DNA of 21,445 nucleotides from assembly GCA_002368865.1 (NCBI GenBank), contig DFDT01000079.1, positions 1-21,445 of the forward strand. The letters run 5' to 3'. This stretch comes from Lachnospiraceae bacterium UBA3821. Lineage in GTDB: Bacteria > Bacillota > Clostridia > Lachnospirales > Lachnospiraceae. A program made the position numbers and the translations under genes. The notes beneath the pieces are model-generated. The model was not told the origin of the DNA. It did not search any database and saw only the letters and a list, made by a program, of their open reading frames with translations. This document shows, one piece after another, positions 14,724-21,445 of the stretch (within the stretch, counting starts at the first letter, position 1; every line of letters begins with the position of its first letter).

Positions 14724-16585
14724 GAAATCTCTGTCCTGATTCTTTCCACAATACTCTCCGCATCCACACCGATCTCTCTCTTCAGGAGCTCTGTGTTTCC
14801 ATGCTCTATATAAGCATCCGGCAAAGTCACCCGGATACACTTGCAGCGCTCACAGGCAATGGCATGATCCGCAAGGCAGTCCAATACCTTCTCCCCGTAA
14901 CCGCCACTTGCCACATTCTCTTCCATTGTGACAATCAGTCGATGTCCTGCGGCAGCTTCCAGAACCGCCTCCTCATCAATCGGCTTGACAAAACGGGCAT
15001 TCACCAGGCTTACCGCATATCCCTGTTCTTTCAGGGTATTTCTGACAGTCTCTGCCGTTTTCACCATACTGCCCACCGCAAATAATGCGATCTCCGATTC
15101 CCGATAGATCCATTCCGCCCTGCCCAGTTCAATGGGCGCCCGAAACTCTTTCAGTCCGTCATACGCATTTCCCCTGGGATAGCGCAGCGCGATCGGCGCC
15201 CCGAAATTCACCGCAAATTTCAGCATATCAGAGAGCTCCCACTTATTTTTGGGTGCCATCACATGCATGTTGGGAATTCCGGACAGATATGTAAAATCAA
15301 AGATTCCCTGGTGTGTCTCCCCATCACTTCCCACCAGTCCGGCTCTGTCGATCGCAAAAACCACCGGAAGGTTCTGGATACAGACATCATGAAGAATCTG
15401 GTCATAAGCTCTCTGCAAGAAGGAAGAATACACCGCTACAATGGGCTTCAACCCGCCCGCCGCCAATCCGGCCGCAAAAGTCACCGCATGCTCCTCTGCA
15501 ATCCCCACATCAAAGAACCGATCCGGGTACATATTATGAAAACGTTTCAAGCCGGTGCCATCCGGCATTGCCGCCGTGATCGCCACAATCTTCTCATCCC
15601 GCTGTCCCAGCTTACACATGACCGTTGAGAAAATATCGGTATAATTTGCCGTCGTTCTGGGATGGGACGGAATGCCTGTCTCAATATCAAATGGCTCCGC
15701 ACCATGAAACCTGGCGGGATGTCTTTCCGCAGGACCGTATCCCTTTCCCTTCTGTGTCATCACATGTACCATAACACAGCCTTTCACACGCTTTGCTTCT
15801 TTAAGCACTTTAGTCATCGCATTAATGTCATGACCGTCCACCGGTCCCAGGTAAGTGATCCCCATATCCTCAAAAAACATTCCAGGGATCACCAACTGCT
15901 TAAAACTGGACTTTGCGCGGCGAATGGTCTTCACCATGCTGTCTCCGCCTTTTGTCCCGCTAAGAGCGTTATAAATGCCTTCTTTCAGATCCAGATAACC
16001 GGATGTGGTCCGAATATTGTTCAGGTACTTGGACATCCCTCCCACATTCTCCGAAATAGACATATTGTTGTCGTTCAATACCACAATGAAATTCGTTTCC
16101 AGCTTTGCCGCATTATTCAATGCCTCATATGCCATACCGCCGGTCAGCGATCCGTCTCCGATCACTGATACGATCGTCCGCTTCTCCCCTTTGATATCCC
16201 GGGCCTTTACCAAGCCCAGCCCGGCAGAGATGGAAGTGGAACTGTGTCCGGTATCAAACGCATCGTAATCGCTCTCTTTCCGCTTGGGGAAACCGCTCAG
16301 ACCATGGAACTGCCGAAGCACATCAAAACCTTCTTTCCGGCCGGTCAAGATCTTGTGAGTATAAGACTGATGCCCCACATCCCAAATAATCTTGTCCTCC
16401 GGAAGATCCAGAGAAAGATGCAGCGCCATGGTCAACTCCACCGCCCCCAGGTTGGAACCCAGATGTCCGCCCGTGACGCTGATCTTCTCGATCAGAAATT
16501 GTCTGATCTCCTCTGCCAACGCCGCGTAATCTTTTTTATTTATTTTTTTGATATCATTAGGATTCTCTATCTTTTCAAGCAACAT
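14720..16585 (-). CDS. dxs: 1-deoxy-D-xylulose-5-phosphate synthase
   Basis: First enzyme of the MEP isoprenoid pathway: condenses pyruvate and glyceraldehyde 3-phosphate, releasing CO2, with thiamine diphosphate. The 621-residue protein has GGHLGSNLG (about 39-47), the thiamine-diphosphate motif starting GDGSLTGGMA (about 143) and ending LNDNNMSI (about 170-177). The transketolase-type central segment is VGIAEEHAVTFAAGLA, and 'RAGLVGSDGETHQGIFD' is typical of Dxs. The start has CAGGAG six bases before the ATG at 16585. It follows ispA by 22 bases, so two isoprenoid steps are made from one message, and it overlaps tlyA by four bases. Confidence 0.98.
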   Translation of the reverse strand: MLLEKIENPNDIKKINKKDYAALAEEIRQFLIEKISVTGGHLGSNLGAVELTMALHLSLDLPEDKIIWDVGHQSYTHKILTGRKEGFDVLRQFHGLSGFPKRKESDYDAFDTGHSSTSISAGLGLVKARDIKGEKRTIVSVIGDGSLTGGMAYEALNNAAKLETNFIVVLNDNNMSISENVGGMSKYLNNIRTTSGYLDLKEGIYNALSGTKGGDSMVKTIRRAKSSFKQLVIPGMFFEDMGITYLGPVDGHDINAMTKVLKEAKRVKGCVMVHVMTQKGKGYGPAERHPARFHGAEPFDIETGIPSHPRTTANYTDIFSTVMCKLGQRDEKIVAITAAMPDGTGLKRFHNMYPDRFFDVGIAEEHAVTFAAGLAAGGLKPIVAVYSSFLQRAYDQILHDVCIQNLPVVFAIDRAGLVGSDGETHQGIFDFTYLSGIPNMHVMAPKNKWELSDMLKFAVNFGAPIALRYPRGNAYDGLKEFRAPIELGRAEWIYRESEIALFAVGSMVKTAETVRNTLKEQGYAVSLVNARFVKPIDEEAVLEAAAGHRLIVTMEENVASGGYGEKVLDCLADHAIACERCKCIRVTLPDAYIEHGNTELLKREIGVDAESIVERIRTEIS

Positions 16586-16607
16586 GATCTGCTCCTGTCC
16601 CCTGAGC

Positions 16608-17537
16608 TCAACTCCGCCTATTGATCAGATGACGGATCAACGCCTCCATAAATTCATGATCTCCCGGAAATTCCCTTAAAATCTGAATTGCTTCCTCCGA
16701 AAGCCGTTCCACTTCCTTCTGTGCCGCCTCCAAACCTTTTAACGTCACATAAGTCTGTTTTCCGTTTGCTGCATCGCTTCCGATTGGTTTCCCAAGCTCG
16801 GCGCTGTCGCCTGTCACATCCAGGATGTCATCCTGAATCTGAAATGCCACACCGATATTCATGGCACACTGTCCGATCTGCTGCAGCTTTGCCTCATCCG
16901 CATCGCCGCCCAAAACGGCTCCGATCTGCATAGCTGCCTTGATCAGCGCTCCTGTCTTATGCGTATGGATATACAGGATCTGCTGTTCCGTCAATTCATC
17001 CGCCTGATCTTCCGCCTCTATATCAGCCACCTGTCCGCCGATCATTCCTCTGGTACCTGCATTTTCCGCAAGGATCTGCATTGCCCGGCTGACCGCCAGA
17101 TAGTCTTCTTTTTCCGTACATACCTGGAAAGCATCCGCCGCTGTTTCAAACGCGTAATTCAAGAGTGCATCTCCGGCCAGTATCCCCATGGCGTCCCCGT
17201 AAACCGCCCAGGTCGTCTTCTTTCCCCTGCGATACTCATCATTGTCCATAGCGGGCAGATCATCATGCACCAGCGAGTAGGTATGGATCATCTCCATGGA
17301 AGCCATAAAAAATGCAATGCCTTCCCTCTTACCGCCGAACATATCATACATTTCCTTCATCAAAACCGGACGCAGTCTTTTTCCTCCGGCCAAAACACTG
17401 TACCGCATAGCATCCGTAATTGTCTGCGGCATATTTTTATCCTCTTCCCCCGAAACCGGCAAATATCCTGCTATGATCTTCTCTGCTTCCTCTGTCCGCA
17501 ATTTCAGGTTCTGTCGGAAAACATCCTCCTGCATCAT
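16608..17537 (-). CDS. ispA: Farnesyl/geranyl diphosphate synthase
   Basis: Short-chain prenyl diphosphate synthase that extends DMAPP with IPP to geranyl and farnesyl diphosphate, precursors for cell-wall carrier lipid and quinone-type lipids. The 309-residue protein has GGKRLRPVL (about 51-59), the first Asp-rich motif HDDLPAMDND (about 91-100, bacterial type II spacing) with a Tyr five residues before it (SLVHDD preceded by Y87), which limits chain length to about C15, and the second motif FQIQDDILD (about 232-240). ATG 17537 was chosen; its ribosome binding site GGAGG lies 12 bases upstream, a little far, inside the end of xseB. The two genes are separated by four bases. Confidence 0.96.
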   Translation of the reverse strand: MMQEDVFRQNLKLRTEEAEKIIAGYLPVSGEEDKNMPQTITDAMRYSVLAGGKRLRPVLMKEMYDMFGGKREGIAFFMASMEMIHTYSLVHDDLPAMDNDEYRRGKKTTWAVYGDAMGILAGDALLNYAFETAADAFQVCTEKEDYLAVSRAMQILAENAGTRGMIGGQVADIEAEDQADELTEQQILYIHTHKTGALIKAAMQIGAVLGGDADEAKLQQIGQCAMNIGVAFQIQDDILDVTGDSAELGKPIGSDAANGKQTYVTLKGLEAAQKEVERLSEEAIQILREFPGDHEFMEALIRHLINRRS

Positions 17538-17541
17538 CGTA

Positions 17542-17763
17542 TCACAGTTCCTCCAGTCCGCCGTCTTCCGCAATCTTCAAAACTTTCTTTTCCACACGAT
17601 CGATCTGTGCATTGCATTTCTTTAAAAGCTGCATCCCCTCACTGTATGCGTTAAAAGCATCCTCCAGCGAAATATCCTCTTTTTCGAGGCGTGCAATGGT
17701 TTCTTCCAGCCGACTGAAATTTTCTTCCAACGTTGTTTCTGTCATCTGCGTTTCTTCCGTCAT
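17542..17763 (-). CDS. xseB: Exodeoxyribonuclease VII small subunit
   Basis: Small subunit that assembles in several copies along the XseA coiled coil; the complex degrades single-stranded DNA to oligonucleotides. The 73-residue, highly helical and acidic product contains the family core 'LEETIARLEKEDISLEDAF' and 'YSEGMQLLKKCNAQ' (about 18-52). The ATG at 17763 overlaps the xseA stop as ATGA and has AGGAGG seven bases upstream. A second ATG (17745) lies in a near-repeat of the start region, so a product six residues shorter is possible but has a weaker site. Confidence 0.95.
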   Translation of the reverse strand: MTEETQMTETTLEENFSRLEETIARLEKEDISLEDAFNAYSEGMQLLKKCNAQIDRVEKKVLKIAEDGGLEEL

Positions 17764-17776
17764 CTGCGTTCCTCCT
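17741..17776. repeat. 18-base tandem near-duplication over the xseB start
   Basis: The plus-strand unit GTCATCTGCGTT occurs at 17741-17752 and again at 17759-17770. The six bases after each copy partly match too, giving about 15 of 18 identical. One copy carries the AGGAGG site and start codon of xseB; the other encodes the in-frame second Met (MTEETQMTE). It looks like a local slippage duplication. Confidence 0.7.
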
Positions 17777-18977
17777 GTATCTCTTTCACCTCTGCCCGGA
17801 TATTTCCGTCCTGCACCCGGATCACCAGACCCTGCCCCACAGCAACATCCTCTATTGAATGAATATTATGCCCCGTTTCGTCTTCTATATAAGAAAAACC
17901 GCTCTGAAGTTTCTCCAACGGTGAAAGTCCCTTCATTCTGGCAATATACAGATCCAACCGGTGGCGTTTCTGCTTCAGAATCCGGTCCATGCATGCCTGT
18001 AGCCGGTCTTCCATACGCAGACTCTTTTGACTCTGCTCCCGGATGCGTGTCACCGGGTGATACAGCTTCAGTTTCATAGCCAATCGTTCCGTTTCCCTGC
18101 GCTGCCTTTCGATGTGCTGGCGCATCGGACGATTGAGGCGCATCTCAAAATTGTCAAAGGTCTCAAAAATATCTCTGATATCCGTTACGGCAAGTTCTGC
18201 CGCCGCAGAAGGCGTCGGTGCACGAAGATCGGATACATAATCGATGATCGTTGTATCCGTCTCATGTCCAACCGCTGAAATGATGGGAACAGAACAGTCA
18301 AAGACAGCCTGCGCCACTTCCCGCTCATTAAACGCCCACAAGTCTTCTATGGAGCCGCCCCCGCGTCCCACGATCATCACATCGACCTTCTGTCTCTCCA
18401 GAGCGCGGATGCCTGCGATAATACTGGGAGCTGCCGCCTCTCCCTGCACGGTTGCCGGATAGAGGATGATCTGAACATAAGGATTCCTTCTGCCTGCAAT
18501 CTGTATGATGTCCTGGATCGCCGCCCCGGTGCTGGCAGTCACCACTCCCAGGGTTTTGATATATTTGGGGATAGGCTGCTTATATTGTTCCGCGAACATC
18601 CCCGATTCTTCCAGCTCTGCTTTCAGCTGTTCATACCTTTCATGCAGCAGTCCCACGCCGTCCAACACAATCTGTCTGGTATAGAGCTGGTATTTCCCGC
18701 CTTCCTCATACAGGGCCACATAACCGCCTACAACAATCTGCTGCCCATTCTGCAATTGAAATCCGAGCCCGCTCTCCCTCCATGACTTGAACATAACGCA
18801 GGAGATCTCGCAATCTATATCTTTTAAGGTAAAATAAATATGCCCCCTTGGATTATATTTGCAGTTACTTACCTCTCCTCTGACAAAGACAGACTGCAAA
18901 AAATGATCCTGCGCGAACATATTTTTTACATAGGTATTTAATTGTTTTACTGTATAGATGTTACGATTTGCTCTCAT
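17760..18977 (-). CDS. xseA: Exodeoxyribonuclease VII large subunit
   Basis: Catalytic subunit of the single-strand-specific exonuclease VII, involved in DNA repair and recombination. The 405-residue protein has an N-terminal OB-fold (about 6-100, with VRGEVSNCK and GHIYFTLKD), the catalytic core with TASTGAAIQDI (about 147-157), VGRGGGSIEDLWAFNE (about 203-218) and SAVGHETDTTI (about 234-244), then a coiled-coil region (about 265-345) that binds XseB. The ATG at 18977 begins the family-like MRANRNIYTVKQLN and overlaps nusB by 17 bases without a strong ribosome binding site, so translation is probably coupled. An earlier ATG at 19007 has no better site. The folD gene often found near here in bacilli is absent. 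Confidence 0.96.
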   Translation of the reverse strand: MRANRNIYTVKQLNTYVKNMFAQDHFLQSVFVRGEVSNCKYNPRGHIYFTLKDIDCEISCVMFKSWRESGLGFQLQNGQQIVVGGYVALYEEGGKYQLYTRQIVLDGVGLLHERYEQLKAELEESGMFAEQYKQPIPKYIKTLGVVTASTGAAIQDIIQIAGRRNPYVQIILYPATVQGEAAAPSIIAGIRALERQKVDVMIVGRGGGSIEDLWAFNEREVAQAVFDCSVPIISAVGHETDTTIIDYVSDLRAPTPSAAAELAVTDIRDIFETFDNFEMRLNRPMRQHIERQRRETERLAMKLKLYHPVTRIREQSQKSLRMEDRLQACMDRILKQKRHRLDLYIARMKGLSPLEKLQSGFSYIEDETGHNIHSIEDVAVGQGLVIRVQDGNIRAEVKEIQEERR

Positions 18978-19398
18978 CTGACTTTGCAACCTTGCCGAGA
19001 ATTGCATTCACAAATGCGCCTGAGGATTCCTGCCCATACTTTTTGGCAATCTCCACCGCTTCATTGATGGCAACAGAAGCAGGAATATCATCGTCAAACA
19101 GAATCTCATAGACAGCAAGACGCAGCACGGTAAGTTCTACCTTTCCCATGCGCTCCGTGTTCCACCCCTCTGTATTTTCATTGATGATCGGATCAATTTG
19201 AGCTACCTTATCCTGGACTTTACCGCATCTGGTCGTAATATAATCTATATCTTTCTCTTTGAAAGCTTCCTGGGTATCTTCTGCCGGCAAATCCTCCGTC
19301 CAAAGCAGCATCTGCTCCTTCATATCCTCCGCGGTATGAAAAGAAACCCGAAACAAAAGACGAAAAACCTGCTCCCGCAGTTCGCGTCGTTTCATCAT
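18961..19398 (-). CDS. nusB: Transcription antitermination factor NusB
   Basis: RNA-binding partner of NusE (ribosomal protein S10) in rRNA antitermination complexes. The 145-residue helical protein begins MMKRRELREQVFRLLFRVSF, the typical NusB N-terminus, and has the C-terminal signature 'ASVAINEAVEIAKKYG...GAFVNAILGK' (about 107-138). Start ATG 19398 lies one base after the asp23 stop; AAGGA is 11 bases upstream. Placement between asp23/yqhY and xseA is the conserved Firmicutes order. Confidence 0.97.
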   Translation of the reverse strand: MMKRRELREQVFRLLFRVSFHTAEDMKEQMLLWTEDLPAEDTQEAFKEKDIDYITTRCGKVQDKVAQIDPIINENTEGWNTERMGKVELTVLRLAVYEILFDDDIPASVAINEAVEIAKKYGQESSGAFVNAILGKVAKSDESKS

Positions 19399-19399
19399 A

Positions 19400-19789
19400 T
19401 CATTTGTTTTCCTTCTTCATATTTACGCCTGCAATCCGGATATTTACCGTTTCACAGGTAAGTCCCGTCATATTCTCAATGGCATTTTTAACCTTGGTCT
19501 GTACCTGCTGGCAAGTTGCAGGAATATTATACCCGTAATCCATGGTAACTGCCAGATCGATATTTACGATATCATTCGAAACAGCCACACGGACTCCCTT
19601 GGTCAATTTTTTTACGCCGACCTTGGACATCAGCTCATTGCTGATATTCCCTGCCATCGCACTGACACCGTTTACCTCGGTCGCTGCCAAAGAAGCGATC
19701 ATCGCAACCACATCATCTGCGATCTGAACCGCACCCACATTCTCCTCATTCTTCAGAACAACTGTGCTCTGCTCCGCTGCATTTTCCAT
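19400..19789 (-). CDS. Asp23/Gls24 (YqhY-type) envelope stress response protein
   Basis: Small protein of the Asp23/Gls24 family; in Bacillus subtilis the YqhY member next to accBC and nusB is linked to control of fatty-acid synthesis. The 129-residue product has 'GAVQIADDVVAMIASLAATE' (about 19-38), VNGVSAM, and 'AVSNDIVNIDLAVTMDYGYN' (about 68-87), all family hallmarks. I chose the ATG at 19789 because GGAGG stands eight bases upstream; a GTG at 19840 would add 17 residues and overlaps the promoter. It is the first gene of the conserved block. The usual accB and accC neighbours are not upstream here. Confidence 0.93.
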   Translation of the reverse strand: MENAAEQSTVVLKNEENVGAVQIADDVVAMIASLAATEVNGVSAMAGNISNELMSKVGVKKLTKGVRVAVSNDIVNIDLAVTMDYGYNIPATCQQVQTKVKNAIENMTGLTCETVNIRIAGVNMKKENK

Positions 19790-19830
19790 TTGCAATTCCT
19801 CCAATTCTTTAAAACTCGGAAGTTTTTTAT

Positions 19831-19860
19831 AGTATACCACACTTATTGTCCGGTTGTCAC
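19831..19860 (-). promoter_or_regulatory. Extended -10 sigma-A promoter of the asp23-nusB-xseAB-ispA-dxs block
   Basis: On the minus strand GTGACA (19855-19860), 18 bases, then TATACT (19831-19836), preceded by TG one base away (an extended -10). Each hexamer matches five of six consensus positions. It overlaps the stop of the transglutaminase-like gene; transcription would begin near 19824, about 35 bases before the asp23 start at 19789. Confidence 0.7.
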
Positions 19861-21120
19861 CATAAAAAATGTCAGGGTATATTGTTTGTCGTCACAGGAA
19901 TAAATGAACGTTTTTATACCCGTTCCCTCCAAATATCGAAACAACTCCTGCGTGTCCAACAGTTTCCCGCAAAATTCCTGAAAGCACGACTCGTCTGCAC
20001 AGCACAGAGCAATAATGATGTCCCCGGTCTCTGACTGTTGTCCTTCTGCCACCCGTCGCTCCACCAGTTCTTTGATCTGCTCTCTGTCATAGTCCGTGAA
20101 GTATGCATTTTCACGCACATAATAATTATCCGCCATGGCATTGCATTCCGGCAGTTGTAACGTGTCATCCGGCAGGTGCGTGCGCATAAGCTGATCTTCC
20201 CTGATGCAGAAATAATCATAACTGATCCACTCTGAGATATCCGGCGTCTGTAGCGTTTCCGCATCGTTTTCCCCGTCCGCTTCTTCCGCACTCCGGTATG
20301 AGATGTCTCCCCACGTGACATCCACATAATAAAATGCACCGTCCGCTTTTACAAGGTTCCATGCGTGTCCCTCTCCGGTCTCGATCACTTCTCCCTGCAC
20401 CAGCGTACAGTCAACACCCATGCGATTCAGCAGGTACTGAAACGCCTTTGCATATCCCTGGCAGACAGAAGCATGCCCCACAAATACGGAGTAAATATTC
20501 TGATTATCCGGTGCGCTCCGGTCATAATCTGTTTCCAGGATCAACGTATCATAGATATACTTGACCTTGGAATAATCATCCGACGTCTCCGGTGAACCCT
20601 GAAGGATTTCTTCTGCTCTGTCTGAAATCTCCTGCATTCTTTCACAGGCCGACTCCCATGGCATACTGTAAGTTCCTGTAAATTCGATGGCCACCAGCTT
20701 CTCTCCCACCGTATATTTGGTATAGCTGTAGCCTTCCACATAAAACAACTCCGGGTGATCGATCAGCACGGACTGAAAGATATTGTCCACTGCTTCTTCA
20801 TTTAACCCCTGTATCAGGCCTTCCTCCGAAAGCTTTACATTCTCCGCCATCACGCCCAGTATTGCCGCAATGTCCTGATACCAGATCTGTTCAGCCGACG
20901 ACAGCCGTTCAAAAGCATAAGTATAGCAATCGTCCCGCAGAATGCTCTCTCTGGACTGTTGTTCCACATCCTTAAGCGCCAATGTTATCTCGTCGGATTC
21001 CTGTGTTCTGGATGGCAATGGCTCCACCGACCATGCCTGATATCCCTGGGGCACGCATGCTGACAGCCAGACCGTCATCGCAAGAATCAGGCCCCCGATC
21101 GGGATCCGGATATTTTTCAT
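19843..21120 (-). CDS. Transglutaminase-like domain lipoprotein
   Basis: Predicted surface lipoprotein of 425 residues. The signal peptide ends in a perfect lipobox LSAC (Cys22). The transglutaminase/protease-like core at about 185-275 shows the full triad: Cys220 in VGHASVCQGYAKAFQYLL, His252 in EGHAWNLV and Asp267 in YYVDVTWGD. This arrangement is typical of secreted clostridial transglutaminase-core proteins, thought to be cysteine proteases or to act on cell-wall peptides; the substrate is unknown. The N-terminal part (about 40-180) is helical and has 'DHPELFYVEGYSY', common in this group. The last 80 residues (about 345-425) form a separate domain. The start at 21120 lies five bases after the prfC stop; the site AGGA/AAGG lies inside prfC, so the two are probably co-transcribed. 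Confidence 0.88.
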   Translation of the reverse strand: MKNIRIPIGGLILAMTVWLSACVPQGYQAWSVEPLPSRTQESDEITLALKDVEQQSRESILRDDCYTYAFERLSSAEQIWYQDIAAILGVMAENVKLSEEGLIQGLNEEAVDNIFQSVLIDHPELFYVEGYSYTKYTVGEKLVAIEFTGTYSMPWESACERMQEISDRAEEILQGSPETSDDYSKVKYIYDTLILETDYDRSAPDNQNIYSVFVGHASVCQGYAKAFQYLLNRMGVDCTLVQGEVIETGEGHAWNLVKADGAFYYVDVTWGDISYRSAEEADGENDAETLQTPDISEWISYDYFCIREDQLMRTHLPDDTLQLPECNAMADNYYVRENAYFTDYDREQIKELVERRVAEGQQSETGDIIIALCCADESCFQEFCGKLLDTQELFRYLEGTGIKTFIYSCDDKQYTLTFFMVTTGQ

Positions 21121-21125
21121 AAACC

Positions 21126-21445
21126 TTAATTCCTGCTAAACTCTGTAAGCACCAGCCCCTTATTGCGATCCAGTGTCATTCCGATACTCCAGGAATTCAC
21201 AAAGAGCAGCAAAGGATTTCCTTTCATATCCTTCACCTTCTTCATATCAGAAGTACCGGTCAGTTTAGACAGGTCTACCTCCTCTTTATTTTCAATCCAG
21301 CGAATGTGTTCGTAAGGCAGATTCTCCAGCCGGATCTCCACATTATACTCATTTTCCAGTCTGTACTTCAATACATCAAACTGCAGTACTCCCACCACGC
21401 CGACGATGATCTCCTCCATGCCGGTGTTGTACTCCTGGAAGATCT
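21126..21445 (-). CDS. prfC: Peptide chain release factor 3, C-terminal part (cut by window edge)
   Basis: RF3 is the GTPase that removes RF1/RF2 from the ribosome after termination. Only the last 106 residues or so are in the window; the frame is open to the right edge. The visible part reads IFQEYNTGMEEIIVGVVGVL then QFDVLKYRLENEYNVEIRLE, which matches the RF3 C-terminal domain pattern (G...E.I.GAVGVLQFDV...RL..EYNVE) well, and includes the RF3-like HIRWIE. The G-domain is outside. The gene precedes the transglutaminase-like lipoprotein with a 5-base gap. Confidence 0.93.
   Translation of the reverse strand, partial: IFQEYNTGMEEIIVGVVGVLQFDVLKYRLENEYNVEIRLENLPYEHIRWIENKEEVDLSKLTGTSDMKKVKDMKGNPLLLFVNSWSIGMTLDRNKGLVLTEFSRN

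Noticed and set aside
13899..14813. Plus-strand open frame opposite tlyA
   Set aside because: Antisense to a gene with clear S4 and FtsJ-like motifs; no ribosome binding site or domain seen.
19811..19826. Inverted repeat AAAACT-CGGA-AGTTTT followed by T on the plus strand, resembling a terminator
   Set aside because: There is no plus-strand gene for it to end. On the minus strand it lies at the predicted transcription start of asp23, and the stem is A/T-rich and short.

Overview
The window comes from an anaerobic, endospore-forming member of the Firmicutes, most likely a Lachnospiraceae-type gut clostridium. The reasons are a MEP-pathway isoprenoid gene (dxs), the sporulation protease gene spoIVB, the clostridial order asp23-nusB-xseA-xseB-ispA-dxs-tlyA-nadK-argR-recN-spoIVB, strong GGAGG ribosome binding sites, and secreted proteins of types common in gut clostridia. 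All 23 genes, two of them cut by the window edges, lie on the minus strand. They therefore read from right to left, with short gaps or overlaps. No stretch above 300 bases lacks a gene, and I see no rRNA, tRNA, CRISPR array, insertion sequence or clear intrinsic terminator.

Right part (about 9.4-21.4 kb), in transcription order: the 3' end of prfC (release factor 3), a secreted transglutaminase-like lipoprotein, then a good extended -10 promoter driving the conserved housekeeping block. This block holds asp23/yqhY, nusB (transcription antitermination), xseA and xseB (exonuclease VII), ispA and dxs (isoprenoid precursors), tlyA (rRNA methyltransferase), nadK (NADP synthesis), argR (arginine repressor) and recN (DNA repair). 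Next is spoIVB, the protease that signals activation of sigma-K across the forespore membranes. It has its own sigma-G-like promoter overlapping the recN stop codon. The spo0A gene usually found next to spoIVB is absent here; a CorA-type metal ion channel gene follows instead.

Middle part (about 6.0-9.3 kb): corA, then a methyl-accepting chemotaxis-type protein with six predicted membrane helices and a near-consensus sigma-A promoter, then tcdA (ct6A tRNA modification).

Left part (about 0-6.1 kb): an iron-, heme- or cobamide-type uptake locus. It encodes a membrane-anchored NEAT-like domain protein, a FecB-type binding lipoprotein, an unrecognised 200-residue soluble protein, a FecCD permease and a FecE-type ATPase with an unusual extra C-terminal Rossmann-like domain. 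It ends with a secreted GLUG-type beta-helix protein carrying C-terminal CxxC pairs, whose start overlaps the ATPase stop. A 7-1-7 palindrome of Fur-family architecture lies just downstream of a plausible promoter inside this locus. This is the part of the window most likely to hold something undescribed: the unknown protein, the ATPase extension and the GLUG protein are all embedded in one transport unit.
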